Assembly (NCBI GenBank): GCA_963796125.1
Contig: CAWCKM010000023.1
Coordinates: forward strand, 1-41,840
Direction: 5' to 3'
Source of the DNA: DASPRG01 sp963796125
Lineage (GTDB): Bacteria > Nitrospirota > Thermodesulfovibrionia > Thermodesulfovibrionales > SM23-35
Length of the DNA: 41,840 bases
In this document: positions 1-7,509 of the stretch, piece by piece
Position numbering within the stretch: the stretch's first letter is position 1
Layout of the letters: the number at the start of each line of letters is the position of its first letter
Made by a program: the position numbers and the translations under genes
The notes under the pieces: generated by a model
What the model was told of the DNA's origin: nothing
Seen by the model: the letters and a program-made list of their open reading frames with translations, nothing else
Database searches by the model: none

Positions 1-31
1 GATTGGCCTTGTTTTCGGGCTTCGCCCCCTG

Positions 32-277
32 ATGACAGGCAGAACTACAGGCGAATATATCGATGACTCAAACATTACTACGGAAGCTAATGCGATAATC
101 GTCAAAGACCCGGACGCCCAGTATTTGAAGATCGATGTTTCCTCTACAAATGGAAATGTTGTTCTCGCGGGTTTCATACATGACAAAAAGGCTGAGGAGC
201 GGATCGTAGCAAAGATCAGGCAAATCAAGGGCGTGAAATCCGTTAAGAGCGACTTGAAGGTGCAAGAGAAAAAGTAG
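32..277 (+). CDS. BON-domain protein (5' end incomplete or frameshifted)
   Basis: The 81 residues match a BON domain, the phospholipid-binding fold of OsmY-type envelope proteins. A TGEYIDDSNIT lead-in is followed by the hydrophobic and glycine pattern LKIDVSSTNGNVVLAGFI and ends in KGVKSVKSDLKV. Proteins of this type normally carry an N-terminal signal or lipobox. Here the frame is open to the window edge (positions 2-31). A lipobox-like hydrophobic stretch (LALFSGFAP) sits in another frame just upstream, so the real start probably lies outside the window or behind a 1-base shift. Likely role: periplasmic or outer-membrane stress protein. The family call is firm; start and function are inferred. 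Confidence 0.7.
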   Translation: MTGRTTGEYIDDSNITTEANAIIVKDPDAQYLKIDVSSTNGNVVLAGFIHDKKAEERIVAKIRQIKGVKSVKSDLKVQEKK

Positions 278-444
278 ATGGATAAGGGGCATTCCGTGAA
301 AGCACTCCTCATTTATCCTGAATTCCCGGGGTGCCCCTTCAACTGCGAGTTTTATAACCTCACACTGCTCTATGGAGAGGGAAAAGTATCCCTTCTCCTA
401 CAATGCGCAGCATGAAAGGAGTGACAACAGAAAGAAGGAGCGAA

Positions 445-666
445 ATGAAAACATACACGTTGACAGGCATCATCCTTATCGTGATCGGAATCGTCGCGTT
501 CGCGTATCAGGGCATCACCTACACGACCAGGGAGAAGGTCGTCGATATCGGTCCCATCCAGATGACTGCCGAGAAGACGAAAACGCTTCCCCTGCCGCCG
601 CTTGTGGGTGGTATTGCGCTCGTGGGCGGCATTGTATTGCTGGTTGTGGGAAGCAGGAAAGGCTAA
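445..666 (+). CDS. Small two-TM membrane protein (DUF3185-like)
   Basis: A protein of about 73 residues with two hydrophobic helices (TLTGIILIVIGIVAFAYQGI and LVGGIALVGGIVLLVVGSRK). Between them is a short polar segment, YTTREKVVDIGPIQMTAEK. This layout, with 'DIGP' after helix 1 and a 'GG' helix 2, is that of small DUF3185-type inner-membrane proteins of unknown function that often sit beside BON-domain genes. The ATG at 445 is preferred over 403 because AAGGAG lies about 7 bases upstream and the MKTYTLTG start puts helix 1 at the N-terminus. No catalytic residues are visible. Confidence 0.65.
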   Translation: MKTYTLTGIILIVIGIVAFAYQGITYTTREKVVDIGPIQMTAEKTKTLPLPPLVGGIALVGGIVLLVVGSRKG

Positions 667-704
667 TGGGAGACAAAACAGTGATGTGTATAGGAGGCAA
701 CAAA

Positions 705-1484
705 ATGAAAAAGTTATTTTTTGGAACATTGCTTTTGGCGTTGGTAATTGTCGTTCCTATTCCAACAATGGCAGAGGTAGATATAAGTGTTGGAATTTCT
801 CTGCCGCCGCCCATCGTATTTGCCGCACCTCCGGAGGTGATAGTGCTGCCTGATACGAACTATGTGTACGTCGTCCCTGATGTAGACGTGGACATCTTTT
901 TCTGGAATGGTTGGTGGTGGCGTCCGTGGGAAGGTCGTTGGTATCGCTCACATTATTATAACCGGGGCTGGGGTTATTATAACAATGTTCCAAGTTTTTA
1001 TTTTGATGTAGATCCAGGTTGGAGAGGATACTACAGAGACCATAATTGGTACGGACACCGGTGGAACTATGAACGGATTCCTCACCAACGACTTCAACAG
1101 AACTGGAAGAGCTGGCATAATGATCGACATTGGGAAAGGCAAGGAACCTGGGGCGTCCAGAGCTATCAACCTCGACCGCAACAACAGAGACAGGAACTAA
1201 GACATCAAAGGCAACAGCAATATCAACAGAGGCCTGAGGTTCAGCGACATCAGCAACAGAGACAACAGCAACAAAGAGAATACCAACAAAGACAACCCCA
1301 GGTTCAGCAACCTCAAGGTCAACAACAAAGACAACCTCAGGTTCAACAGCCAAAACAACAACCTAAGGAGAAAGTTCAGCAGCCGCAAAGACAAGAGCAA
1401 AGACCTCAGGTTCAGCAACCACAACACTCTCAGCCTCAAGGAAAACCTGAAAGAGGGGAGGAAGAAAAACAGGATAGAAAGTAG
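705..1484 (+). CDS. Secreted protein with aromatic/Gly region and Gln-rich tail
   Basis: Begins with a clear Sec signal peptide (MKKLFFGTLLLALVIVVPIP, cleavage near TMAEVD) at an ATG preceded by AGGAGG. The mature part has a Pro/Val segment, then a Trp/Tyr/Arg-rich stretch (FFWNGWWWRPWEGRWYRSHY), and from about residue 155 a low-complexity tail of QQRQ/PQVQQP repeats running to the C-terminus. Such proteins are exported, presumably disordered in the tail and positively charged. No enzyme motif is seen. The Gln repeats at DNA level (1190-1450) are prone to length variation. Function unknown. Confidence 0.7.
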   Translation: MKKLFFGTLLLALVIVVPIPTMAEVDISVGISLPPPIVFAAPPEVIVLPDTNYVYVVPDVDVDIFFWNGWWWRPWEGRWYRSHYYNRGWGYYNNVPSFYFDVDPGWRGYYRDHNWYGHRWNYERIPHQRLQQNWKSWHNDRHWERQGTWGVQSYQPRPQQQRQELRHQRQQQYQQRPEVQRHQQQRQQQQREYQQRQPQVQQPQGQQQRQPQVQQPKQQPKEKVQQPQRQEQRPQVQQPQHSQPQGKPERGEEEKQDRK

Positions 1485-1570
1485 GATGACAAAAGGTTCA
1501 CTCGACGATCAAAAGAGGCTCGTATCTATCAAAGGGGGTCGCGTCGCCCCCTCCAGTACCAAAGGTGTCT

Positions 1571-2806
1571 ATGACTGTTAAGAGTGATCCTGACCGCGGA
1601 ATCCGCTTCCTCGTCATCGCGGCAGCGCTCGTGATCATCATCGGGGGCATCAATCAGGCGCAGTCGGTGCTGGTGTCGTTCCTCGTCGCTGTTTTTCTCG
1701 CTGTCATCGGGACGCCGCCGGTACTCTGGCTCGAGCGGAAACGCATTCCCTCCGTCGTCGCGGTGCTGCTCGTGGTGGCCGGCATGATCACCATTCTGCT
1801 GGTTATCGGCGCAATCGTCGGCACGTCCATCAACAGCTTTTACGCTGAGCTGCCTGTCTATCAGACGCGCTTACAGGAGCAAGTCTCGGCATTCCAGGCG
1901 TTTTTGGCAACCAAGGGCATCCGGGGCACGGACAAGATTCTGCTCGAGTATATCAATCCGGGAGCGGTGATGAGCCTGACCGCCAGCTTGCTCGCGGGGT
2001 TGGGCTCGGCGCTTTCGAACATCGTCCTGATCCTGCTCACCGTAACCTTCATCCTGCTCGAGGCCTCAAGCTTTCCCGTCAAGCTCCGCGCTGTTCTCGG
2101 TGATCCTCAGCAGGTATTTCCCCAGTTCACGAGGTTCGTCGATGATATCAAACGCTATATGGTCATCAAGACGCTCATCAGTCTGGCCACGGGGATCCTG
2201 ATCGGGATATGGCTGTTCATCCTCGGCGTGGATTTTCCCATTCTCTGGGGTTTCCTGGCTTTTCTGCTCAACTATGTGCCGAATGTCGGCTCCACAATCG
2301 CCGCCGTTCCCGCGGTTCTTCTCGCCCTTATCCAATTCGGGATAGGCAGCGCCGTGCTCGCGACTGCCGGATATATGGCCGTTAATTTCATACTCGACAA
2401 TGTGATTGAAACGAGGCTCATGGGGCGGAGGCTTGGCCTGTCCACGCTGGTTGTCTTTCTCTCGTTGATCTTTTGGGGAAGCCTGCTCGGTCCGGTCGGC
2501 ATGGTTCTGTGCATACCGCTTACCATGACCCTGAAGTTCGCATGCGAGAACAATAAAAGCACACAATGGATCGCGGTATTGCTCGGGCCGAGGCGCCCAC
2601 TGAAAGCATTCCACCGGTGTCGAAGAGAGGTAGAAATGAGTAAAAAGTATTTTAGAATGTTAGGACTGGTCGTCCTTCTCGGGTGGAAGAGAAAAGTAAA
2701 GTCATTGAAATCAGGTTTTTATTTTTGCAAATGTTTAAACTTTGCTAACGGGCTTTGTTCAGCGATTGGAGACGTGGTTATACGGTCGGTACCTGCGTTT
2801 AGTTGA
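1571..2806 (+). CDS. AI-2E family transporter (PerM/TqsA-like), C-terminus possibly shifted
   Basis: Polytopic membrane protein of the AI-2E family (PF01594), a group of efflux or exchange carriers including TqsA and PerM. Visible helices include FLVIAAALVIIIGGI, VAVLLVVAGMITILLVIGAIVG and the paired C-terminal helices. The family-typical FLLNYVPNVGSTIAAVPAVL and LDNVIETRLMGRRLGLS motifs are present. A GTG at 1565 is an alternative start. After LLGP (about position 2588) the frame runs into an unrelated tail to 2806 that overlaps the helicase gene. Another frame reads GPEAPTESIPPVSKRGRNE and stops at 2643, which is a more typical family ending, so a 1-base deletion near 2588 is suspected. GC content is clearly above that of genes from 4.2 kb on. 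Confidence 0.8.
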   Translation: MTVKSDPDRGIRFLVIAAALVIIIGGINQAQSVLVSFLVAVFLAVIGTPPVLWLERKRIPSVVAVLLVVAGMITILLVIGAIVGTSINSFYAELPVYQTRLQEQVSAFQAFLATKGIRGTDKILLEYINPGAVMSLTASLLAGLGSALSNIVLILLTVTFILLEASSFPVKLRAVLGDPQQVFPQFTRFVDDIKRYMVIKTLISLATGILIGIWLFILGVDFPILWGFLAFLLNYVPNVGSTIAAVPAVLLALIQFGIGSAVLATAGYMAVNFILDNVIETRLMGRRLGLSTLVVFLSLIFWGSLLGPVGMVLCIPLTMTLKFACENNKSTQWIAVLLGPRRPLKAFHRCRREVEMSKKYFRMLGLVVLLGWKRKVKSLKSGFYFCKCLNFANGLCSAIGDVVIRSVPAFS

Positions 2807-4141
2807 ACTGGAGGAACTCCGGGGAGCGGAAACCTGCTGTGACGTCTTCTGGACATCTGCACTTCTAAACTTCTGCTCTTCCGCTCTTCTGCCCTGGTAC
2901 CCTTTCTGCGGAGCAGCGGCGGTAGTATTGGACCTGGATGGTCCCGGATTATTCTGCTTACAGTTGCGTTGTGGTTCACGCAGTGGGCGAGAAAACCCCG
3001 TATCGCGCACCGGTGCCTTTTTTTTATAATCGAATCCATTCACCGTGCGACGCTCTACCTTTTCACCGAGAACGCGCTCGATGCTGCGCACAATATCCTC
3101 GTCTTTATGGGTAATGAACGTGAAGGCATCCCCGGTCTTTTCAGCCCGGCCAGTGCGGCCTATTCGGTTCGTGTATGCATCGGTGGTATCGGGCATGTCG
3201 TAGTTGATGACGTGGGATATGCGTGTGACATCGATACCGCGGGCGGCAACGTCGGTCGCAACAAGAACCTTATAGGAGCCGTCGCGGAATCCGTCGAGTG
3301 CAGCCTGCCGCCTGTTCTGAGACAGGTTCCCCTGCAGCGATGCGGCCCGGTAGCCGGCCTTCTCCAGAAGCTGCCCCACGCGCTTGGCTCGGTGCTTGGT
3401 GCGTGTAAATACCAGCACAGACTCAGTGACAGTCTGGCGCAGCAGTTCGAAGAGGAGTGCGGTTTTGAGGTGCTGATCGACCGGGTAGAGCGCATGCGCC
3501 ACAGTGCTTGCCGGCGTGGAAGGGTTAACCTGCACCGTGACCGGTGCACTCAGAACTTCGCGGGCCAGATGTCTGATATCATTTGGCATAGTTGCAGAAA
3601 ACATCAGCGTCTGGCGCTTGGCCGGCACATTCTTGAGGATCTTCCTGATATCGGGCAGGAACCCCATATCAAACATCCGGTCTGCCTCGTCTAAAACGAG
3701 CACTTCCAGCTGCGACAGGTTTATCATACCGTGATTAATGTGATCGAGCAGGCGACCAGGGCAGGCAACGACGATCTCAACGCCGCTGCGCAGTTTCTTT
3801 ATCTGCGGGTTCATGTCCACACCTCCATAGATGCTTACGCTTCGGAGGCAGGTCTGCTGTCCCAGAATGCCGATTGCTTCGTGGATCTGCTCGGCAAGCT
3901 CGCGGGTAGGGGCGATGACGAGGACTCGAATGCACCCGCGCCTCCCTTGCATCAAGCGATGCAGAATTGGCAGCACGAAGGCGGCGGTCTTGCCGGTGCC
4001 GGTCTGTGCCAAGCCCATGACGTCACGACCCTCCATGACCAGTGGGATTGCCTGTACCTGGATCGGCGTCGGTGAGACATAACCCGCTGACGCTATCCCG
4101 ACTTCGACCTGTGGGTGAAAATTAAAAGCGTGAAATTCCAT
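2759..4141 (-). CDS. DEAD-box ATP-dependent RNA helicase (RhlE-like)
   Basis: 460 residues with all core motifs in order: Q motif (SPTPIQVQAIP), I (AQTGTGKT), Ia (PTRELAEQ), Ib (CPGRLLDH), II (DEAD), III (SAT), IV (VLVFTRTKHRA), V (ATDVAARGID) and VI (NRIGRTGR). A basic, low-complexity C-terminal tail follows from about residue 385. It is expected to unwind structured RNA in the cytoplasm (ribosome assembly, mRNA turnover). The tail length and motif spacing fit the RhlE subgroup, but RhlE versus another DEAD subfamily cannot be settled by eye. It lies upstream-to-tail with KhpA and the RRM gene, all on the minus strand. It is GC-rich compared with those neighbours. Its 3' end overlaps the convergent AI-2E reading frame by 48 bp. 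Confidence 0.93.
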   Translation of the reverse strand: MEFHAFNFHPQVEVGIASAGYVSPTPIQVQAIPLVMEGRDVMGLAQTGTGKTAAFVLPILHRLMQGRRGCIRVLVIAPTRELAEQIHEAIGILGQQTCLRSVSIYGGVDMNPQIKKLRSGVEIVVACPGRLLDHINHGMINLSQLEVLVLDEADRMFDMGFLPDIRKILKNVPAKRQTLMFSATMPNDIRHLAREVLSAPVTVQVNPSTPASTVAHALYPVDQHLKTALLFELLRQTVTESVLVFTRTKHRAKRVGQLLEKAGYRAASLQGNLSQNRRQAALDGFRDGSYKVLVATDVAARGIDVTRISHVINYDMPDTTDAYTNRIGRTGRAEKTGDAFTFITHKDEDIVRSIERVLGEKVERRTVNGFDYKKKAPVRDTGFSRPLREPQRNCKQNNPGPSRSNTTAAAPQKGYQGRRAEEQKFRSADVQKTSQQVSAPRSSSSSTKRRYRPYNHVSNR

Positions 4142-4176
4142 AAATTCTTTAAACTCCTTTTTTGGTATTATTCAGT

Positions 4177-4407
4177 TTAATCCAATATTTCAAGAATGCA
4201 GCGTTTACCTATTTTTGTTCCTGAAGCACTCAGTATTGTCCTCATTGCTCGCGCTGTATTCCCCTGCTTTCCGATAACCTTCCCAATATCACTTGAAGCA
4301 ACACGCAATTCAAAGAGAGAAGTTTTTTCTCCATCTACCTCGGTTACTGCAACATCCTCCGGTTTATCGACCAACGATTTCGCCATTAGTTCAATAAGTT
4401 CCTTCAT
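4177..4407 (-). CDS. khpA: KH-domain RNA-binding protein KhpA
   Basis: A 76-residue single KH domain: MKELIELMAKSLVDKPEDV start, then the type II KH signature VIGKQGNTARAMRTILSASG containing the GxxG loop (GKQG). KhpA/YlqC proteins bind RNA, often as a dimer with KhpB/Jag, and influence cell-wall and sRNA biology. The ATG at 4407 is chosen because GGAGGTG sits 5 bases upstream. It lies downstream of the RRM gene and upstream of the helicase on the same strand, forming a small RNA-metabolism cluster. Full family length. Confidence 0.9.
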   Translation of the reverse strand: MKELIELMAKSLVDKPEDVAVTEVDGEKTSLFELRVASSDIGKVIGKQGNTARAMRTILSASGTKIGKRCILEILD

Positions 4408-4521
4408 ATCCACCTCCATAAGCATACAGGCTGTTTTTTTACAGACCCAATGTTTTTAAGAGTTCCCTTACAGTACTCCATCGACGTTATTTTCATTGAC
4501 GTTGATCTCCAAAAACTATCC

Positions 4522-4833
4522 CTAACCTCTCCCTGTACCCCCAAATCCCCCATAGCCACTACTTCTTTTATTAAAACCTTGCCGTTTCTGTTGAGGTCTC
4601 GCCTCAGCTACAGTAAGTGATTTCCCCTTGAAATCTTTCCCATTAAGGGTTGCAATCGCCTTTTTTGCATCTTCTTCATTTACCATCTCAATAAAACCAA
4701 ATCCTTTGGATCGCTCTGTGAAGGTATCCTTCATTATTTTTAATGATTCGATCTCACCATATTCTGAAAACAGTTCCCTTAAATCTTCTTCAGTAGCGTT
4801 GTATGGAATGTTTCCAACATACATTTTTCTCAT
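4522..4833 (-). CDS. RRM-type RNA-binding protein (Rbp-like)
   Basis: A 103-residue protein with one RNA recognition motif. RNP2 is MYVGNIPYN, RNP1 is SKGFGFIEM, followed by a short basic Gly-rich tail (SSGYGGFGGTGRG). Bacterial single-RRM proteins of this kind are often cold-induced RNA chaperones. ATG 4833 (MRKMYVG) is chosen: AAGGAG lies 7 bases upstream, whereas a TTG two codons earlier would be too close. The start lies 2 bases past the end of the reading frame 4836-5168, indicating translational coupling. Confidence 0.92.
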   Translation of the reverse strand: MRKMYVGNIPYNATEEDLRELFSEYGEIESLKIMKDTFTERSKGFGFIEMVNEEDAKKAIATLNGKDFKGKSLTVAEARPQQKRQGFNKRSSGYGGFGGTGRG

Positions 4834-4835
4834 TT

Positions 4836-5168
4836 TCAATCTCCTTTTTTGTTTATAAAAACTCTGATCTCTTCAATCTCCTTGGGTACTTTTACATCCT
4901 TACTTATAAATATTAGACCTCCTTTTCATTCTTTGTTTGTCCTTGTTTCTGGTTCTACACCACCACAATATCGTTTTAAAAACTCTCCTTTGCTCATCTT
5001 ATGTCCCAAACATAAACCAGAAAAATCCATCCTATTACATCCCAATGTATGACAATGTCCATGTGAGTTTATAACGTGAGAATGAAACATCATGCTATTA
5101 CGCTTTCCATTATTTATATAACGGACATGGGGCAGAATGATGGACTTGCCTATACAATATGCTTTCAT
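4836..5168 (-). CDS. Unknown His/Cys-rich protein interrupted by an in-frame TGA
   Basis: The first 80 residues (MKAYCIGKSIILPHVRYI...) are rich in His and Cys (FHSHVINSHGHCHTLGC, then CLGHKM and RYCGG) and end at a TGA at 4926-4928. The same frame then stays open for 29 more codons (KGGLIFISKDVKVPKEIEE, then IRVFINKKGD). It stops at 4836-4838, just upstream of the RRM start and overlapping its ribosome binding site. That placement suggests the whole 110-codon stretch was one gene. The TGA may be a Trp codon mutation, a sequence error, or a Sec codon; no convincing SECIS hairpin follows it. The metal-ligand-like residues suggest metal binding, but no family is recognised and the RBS is weak. 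Confidence 0.4.
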
Positions 5169-6171
5169 GTTCTTTAATTTTGCGCTCGCATTTACTTATA
5201 AAGTAGCACAAAAGTCCTTTCTCAAAGATGGAAACAAAGTGAATAACCCTGCGGCAGAGACTGCAGGATGCAATATTCATAAAATGTCTGTTAATTGGGG
5301 AGACCGCTAAAAGGTGAGCTTTGTGAAATGAAATCTATTTATCAGTGTCCCTGTTTGACTATTTCTTCTTTTCCACCTGTATTAAGCATAACATATTATC
5401 TTAATCTAATATTTTTTGATAGACATGACAGCTTGCAATCTTTTGATATTATTTTAAGCATAATAAAAACTTTGGCACAGAGTGCTGAGTAGAAGGTTAT
5501 TCCTGAAACGGCAACTTTAGGAATGAAGACCTTCAAAATTACTTTGGGAGCTTACCCTGCATAAGAGAAAAGGGGGCGCGTTATAGTGCAGAATAAATAT
5601 TATGATGCCGAAGAGAAGAAAGAAATGCCTCGACGCTATCTTGCAGGAGATTTACGGCGGGGAAAAGATAAATATCGTTTTTCGACCCGAAGGCTTGAAA
5701 CCCCAAGCTCATATAGATACCTTGCCAGTGATATTCATACGTATTATTTCAATATCCATTTGTTTTAATCATTTCAGGCTAACAATAATTATACAGCCTC
5801 GTTGCTTTCAAATTCATGACGTAAATATAGCATAATCCGTATGCTTTGAAAATTGAAATAATAAAATAAAATCAATGCCATTAAAATAACCTTATCCAGT
5901 ATTTTGTGGGTAATTAAGGACAAAAGGCGGGGTCGGTATAACATAGGAATTTTGTCGACATCTAATTATTTCCCCTTGTACTCCGTACCATTATATCAGG
6001 CTCGAAAGGTGCGCCTTTCAGGAAGAACTCAATAAGTGTCTGGCACCCCTGAGAAATATGTTGGTTGGAATAAAGAAAAAAATATCTTGTCGTGTAGAAT
6101 CTAAATTTACACGCTGTTAATGGATAATTCTATCCTCTGAGAATTTTCTTAAATGCTTTTACAGTTTACAA
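5169..6171. other. AT-rich stretch without a convincing gene
   Basis: About 1 kb with only short, poorly supported reading frames (for example near 5295-5492 and 5602-5835) that lack ribosome binding sites and recognisable domains. It contains an imperfect hairpin at 5492-5534. It also holds a stretch near 6030-6050 (AGTGTCTGGCACCCCTGAG) that resembles flanks left by small mobile repeats; this resemblance is from memory only. Probably degenerate intergenic DNA. Confidence 0.4.
5492..5534. repeat. Long imperfect hairpin
   Basis: GAAGGT (5492-5497) pairs with ACCTTC (5529-5534). Inside it ATTCCT (5499-5504) pairs with AGGAAT (5519-5524), and AAA with TTT around the loop CGGCAAC. This gives about 15 paired positions interrupted by one small internal loop and one bulge. 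No T-run follows on either strand, so it is not a typical terminator. It could be an RNA element or a degenerate repeat. Confidence 0.45.
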
Positions 6172-6282
6172 CTATTTTTTCTTGTGAGATGCACAGAATT
6201 TCGATTTCCCAGCTGCGGAATTCTTACATTGCTTTCCTTCTTTGGTTTTTGCAGCACATTTTGCTTTCTTTGCTGTTGCCAT
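6172..6282 (-). CDS. 36-residue basic Cys/His mini-protein (DUF5763-like)
   Basis: A very short gene with a near-perfect ribosome binding site (AGGAGGTAAC then ATG). It encodes MATAKKAKCAAKTKEGKQCK, continues NSAAGKSKFC, and ends ASHKKK. The spacing Cys9-x9-Cys19-x10-Cys30-x2-His33 with 'TKxGKxCKNxA' matches small zinc-binding-like segments seen as DUF5763-type domains in bacterial and phage proteins. High Lys content suggests nucleic-acid contact. It stands alone between AT-rich spacers. The reading frame and RBS are directly visible; zinc binding is inferred. Confidence 0.65.
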   Translation of the reverse strand: MATAKKAKCAAKTKEGKQCKNSAAGKSKFCASHKKK

Positions 6283-6719
6283 GTTACCTCCTTATTTTAG
6301 TTTAGATAGATTGTATCACATTAAAAAATAGATTGGAAATATTTATAATTTATTTCAGAGGGAGAGATAAAATATCTAACCATTTTTTATTATGGATTTC
6401 TATATGGACTATGCACCCTTTTCAATGCCCAAAGTGATAAGGACTGCAGGAAGATATCGACCCAGTTGATTTCTAAAAGAACTCCGCACGCCTTGTCAGT
6501 GGCTTTTTGCGCCTTACAGTAAATTTGCATAACATGAATTGGTCAGCTGTATTCCCAGCGACAGGTTCCTTCAGGAGTTCTTTATATTGGATCGAATAGG
6601 TTCTAACCTCTTACTGAAGAATGTCTGGATTTGTGCCGAATTAGTGTATACTTTTATAAACGTGCATCCTGAGACAGAGGAATTAAGACTCTAAAGTCGT
6701 AAACATAAGGAGGATAATG
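6283..6719. other. Intergenic spacer
   Basis: No open frame with a plausible start, no tRNA-like fold and no strong inverted repeat was found here. The right end carries the AAGGAGG ribosome binding site (6707-6713) of the SWIB gene. Promoters for the divergent 36-residue gene and the SWIB gene must lie in this spacer, but no near-consensus hexamer pair stands out. Confidence 0.4.
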
Positions 6720-7004
6720 ATGGCAGAAAAGAAGAAAAAAGTCTCAAGGGAAGGAGCCCCTAATCCAGCTTTTATGAAGCCTATGAAACCAAGCGAGACG
6801 CTGGCTAAGATAGTGGGTAATGAGCCTCTTCCAAGGACAGAGATAACCAAGAAGCTATGGGAATATATAAAGAAAAATAATCTCCAAGATGCAAAGAATA
6901 AGAGGAATATCAATGCCGATGAGAACCTCTTGGCGGTATTCGACGGGAAGAAGCAAGTCTCGATGTTCGAGATGACTAAATTAGTTAATAAACACCTCAG
7001 CTAA
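6720..7004 (+). CDS. Stand-alone SWIB/MDM2-domain protein
   Basis: 94 residues: a short basic N-terminus (MAEKKKKVSREGAPNPAFMK) and then a complete SWIB/MDM2 fold. Family marks include PSETLAKIVGNEPLPRTEIT, KKLWEYIKKNNLQDAKNKR, the INADENLLAVFDGKKQVSMF segment and the closing LVNKHL helix. SWIB domains are best known from eukaryotic SWI/SNF complexes and chlamydial topoisomerase, and stand-alone bacterial versions are presumed DNA-associated. The second of two tandem ATGs (6720) is chosen because AAGGAGG is 6 bases upstream. It appears monocistronic. Confidence 0.9.
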   Translation: MAEKKKKVSREGAPNPAFMKPMKPSETLAKIVGNEPLPRTEITKKLWEYIKKNNLQDAKNKRNINADENLLAVFDGKKQVSMFEMTKLVNKHLS

Positions 7005-7509
7005 TGCCGAAGTATATAGATACTAAACCTTCAAGGATATTGTAGAAAAAGAGGGTCAGTAGGGTCAGGTCTATTTTCTTAGCATATTCCTTTTTTATAG
7101 AATGAAAAGGGACGGGAAACTTTAAAAAAAATAAAGGGACGGGTACATTTTCGGTGTTGATAAATTGAAAAGCTTCAAACTGAAACCCAGAAAGAGCTTG
7201 ATGCTCTGATGCCGAGCATTTTAGGTAAGGCGTTTAGAGGGCAGTTGTGGAGGGGCAAGGGACACATCCCGTATTTTATAGAGAGAATCATTCTTATCCA
7301 TTTTCATGTCCCCGCTTAAAACCAATTCTGCGACGTTTTGGTTTAGGAGGTGTCATAAGCTCTCTGATCGCATCAAAAACAACTTGAATAATGGGCAATC
7401 TCCCTCTATTTCCTTCTCCTTCAAAAACTCCCTCGGTTTTCTTGCACCCCCTGGCGGTCCTCTTCCAGGAATTTGCTTGTAAGCAAGGTTTCTTTTAGAA
7501 TAATGAACC
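7005..7509. other. Gene remnant region with short GGGACGGG repeats
   Basis: No intact gene. The stretch holds the HsdS scrap and two copies of the short word AAGGGACGGG (near 7107 and 7135) separated by an A/T-rich run, plus AGGGTCAGTAGGGTCAGG near 7053. These direct repeats look like scars of small transposition events, and a related word (AGGGACAGGG) recurs at 20559. Confidence 0.35.
7164..7319 (+). pseudogene. C-terminal scrap of a type I restriction specificity subunit (HsdS)
   Basis: The frame from 7164 reads IEKLQTETQKELDALMPSIL then GKAFRGQL. This is the typical C-terminal coiled-coil and 'LxPSILxKAFxGxL' ending of HsdS subunits. A stop (TAA 7161-7163) lies directly in front, so only about 28 matching codons remain; the frame then runs on to 7319 with unrelated residues. 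No hsdM or hsdR is in the window. It marks a lost restriction-modification locus. Confidence 0.5.

Noticed and set aside
757..1439. Val- and Leu-rich frames antisense to the Gln-rich protein
   Set aside because: They arise from the CAA/CAG repeats read backwards; no start signal.
1528..1555. AGGGGG/CCCCCT small stem after the Gln-rich gene
   Set aside because: Six pairs only and no T-run; too weak to call a terminator.
2637..2806. Separate small gene starting MSKKYFRMLGLVVLL after the AI-2E gene
   Set aside because: The start has a weak RBS and a hydrophobic lead, but the rest overlaps the helicase gene antisense and matches nothing; more likely an out-of-frame read-through of the transporter.
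4426..4521. Possible terminator between KhpA and the RRM gene
   Set aside because: Only a run of T without a stable stem was found.
5295..5835. Three short plus-strand frames in the gene-free kilobase
   Set aside because: No ribosome binding site, no recognisable domain, AT-driven composition.
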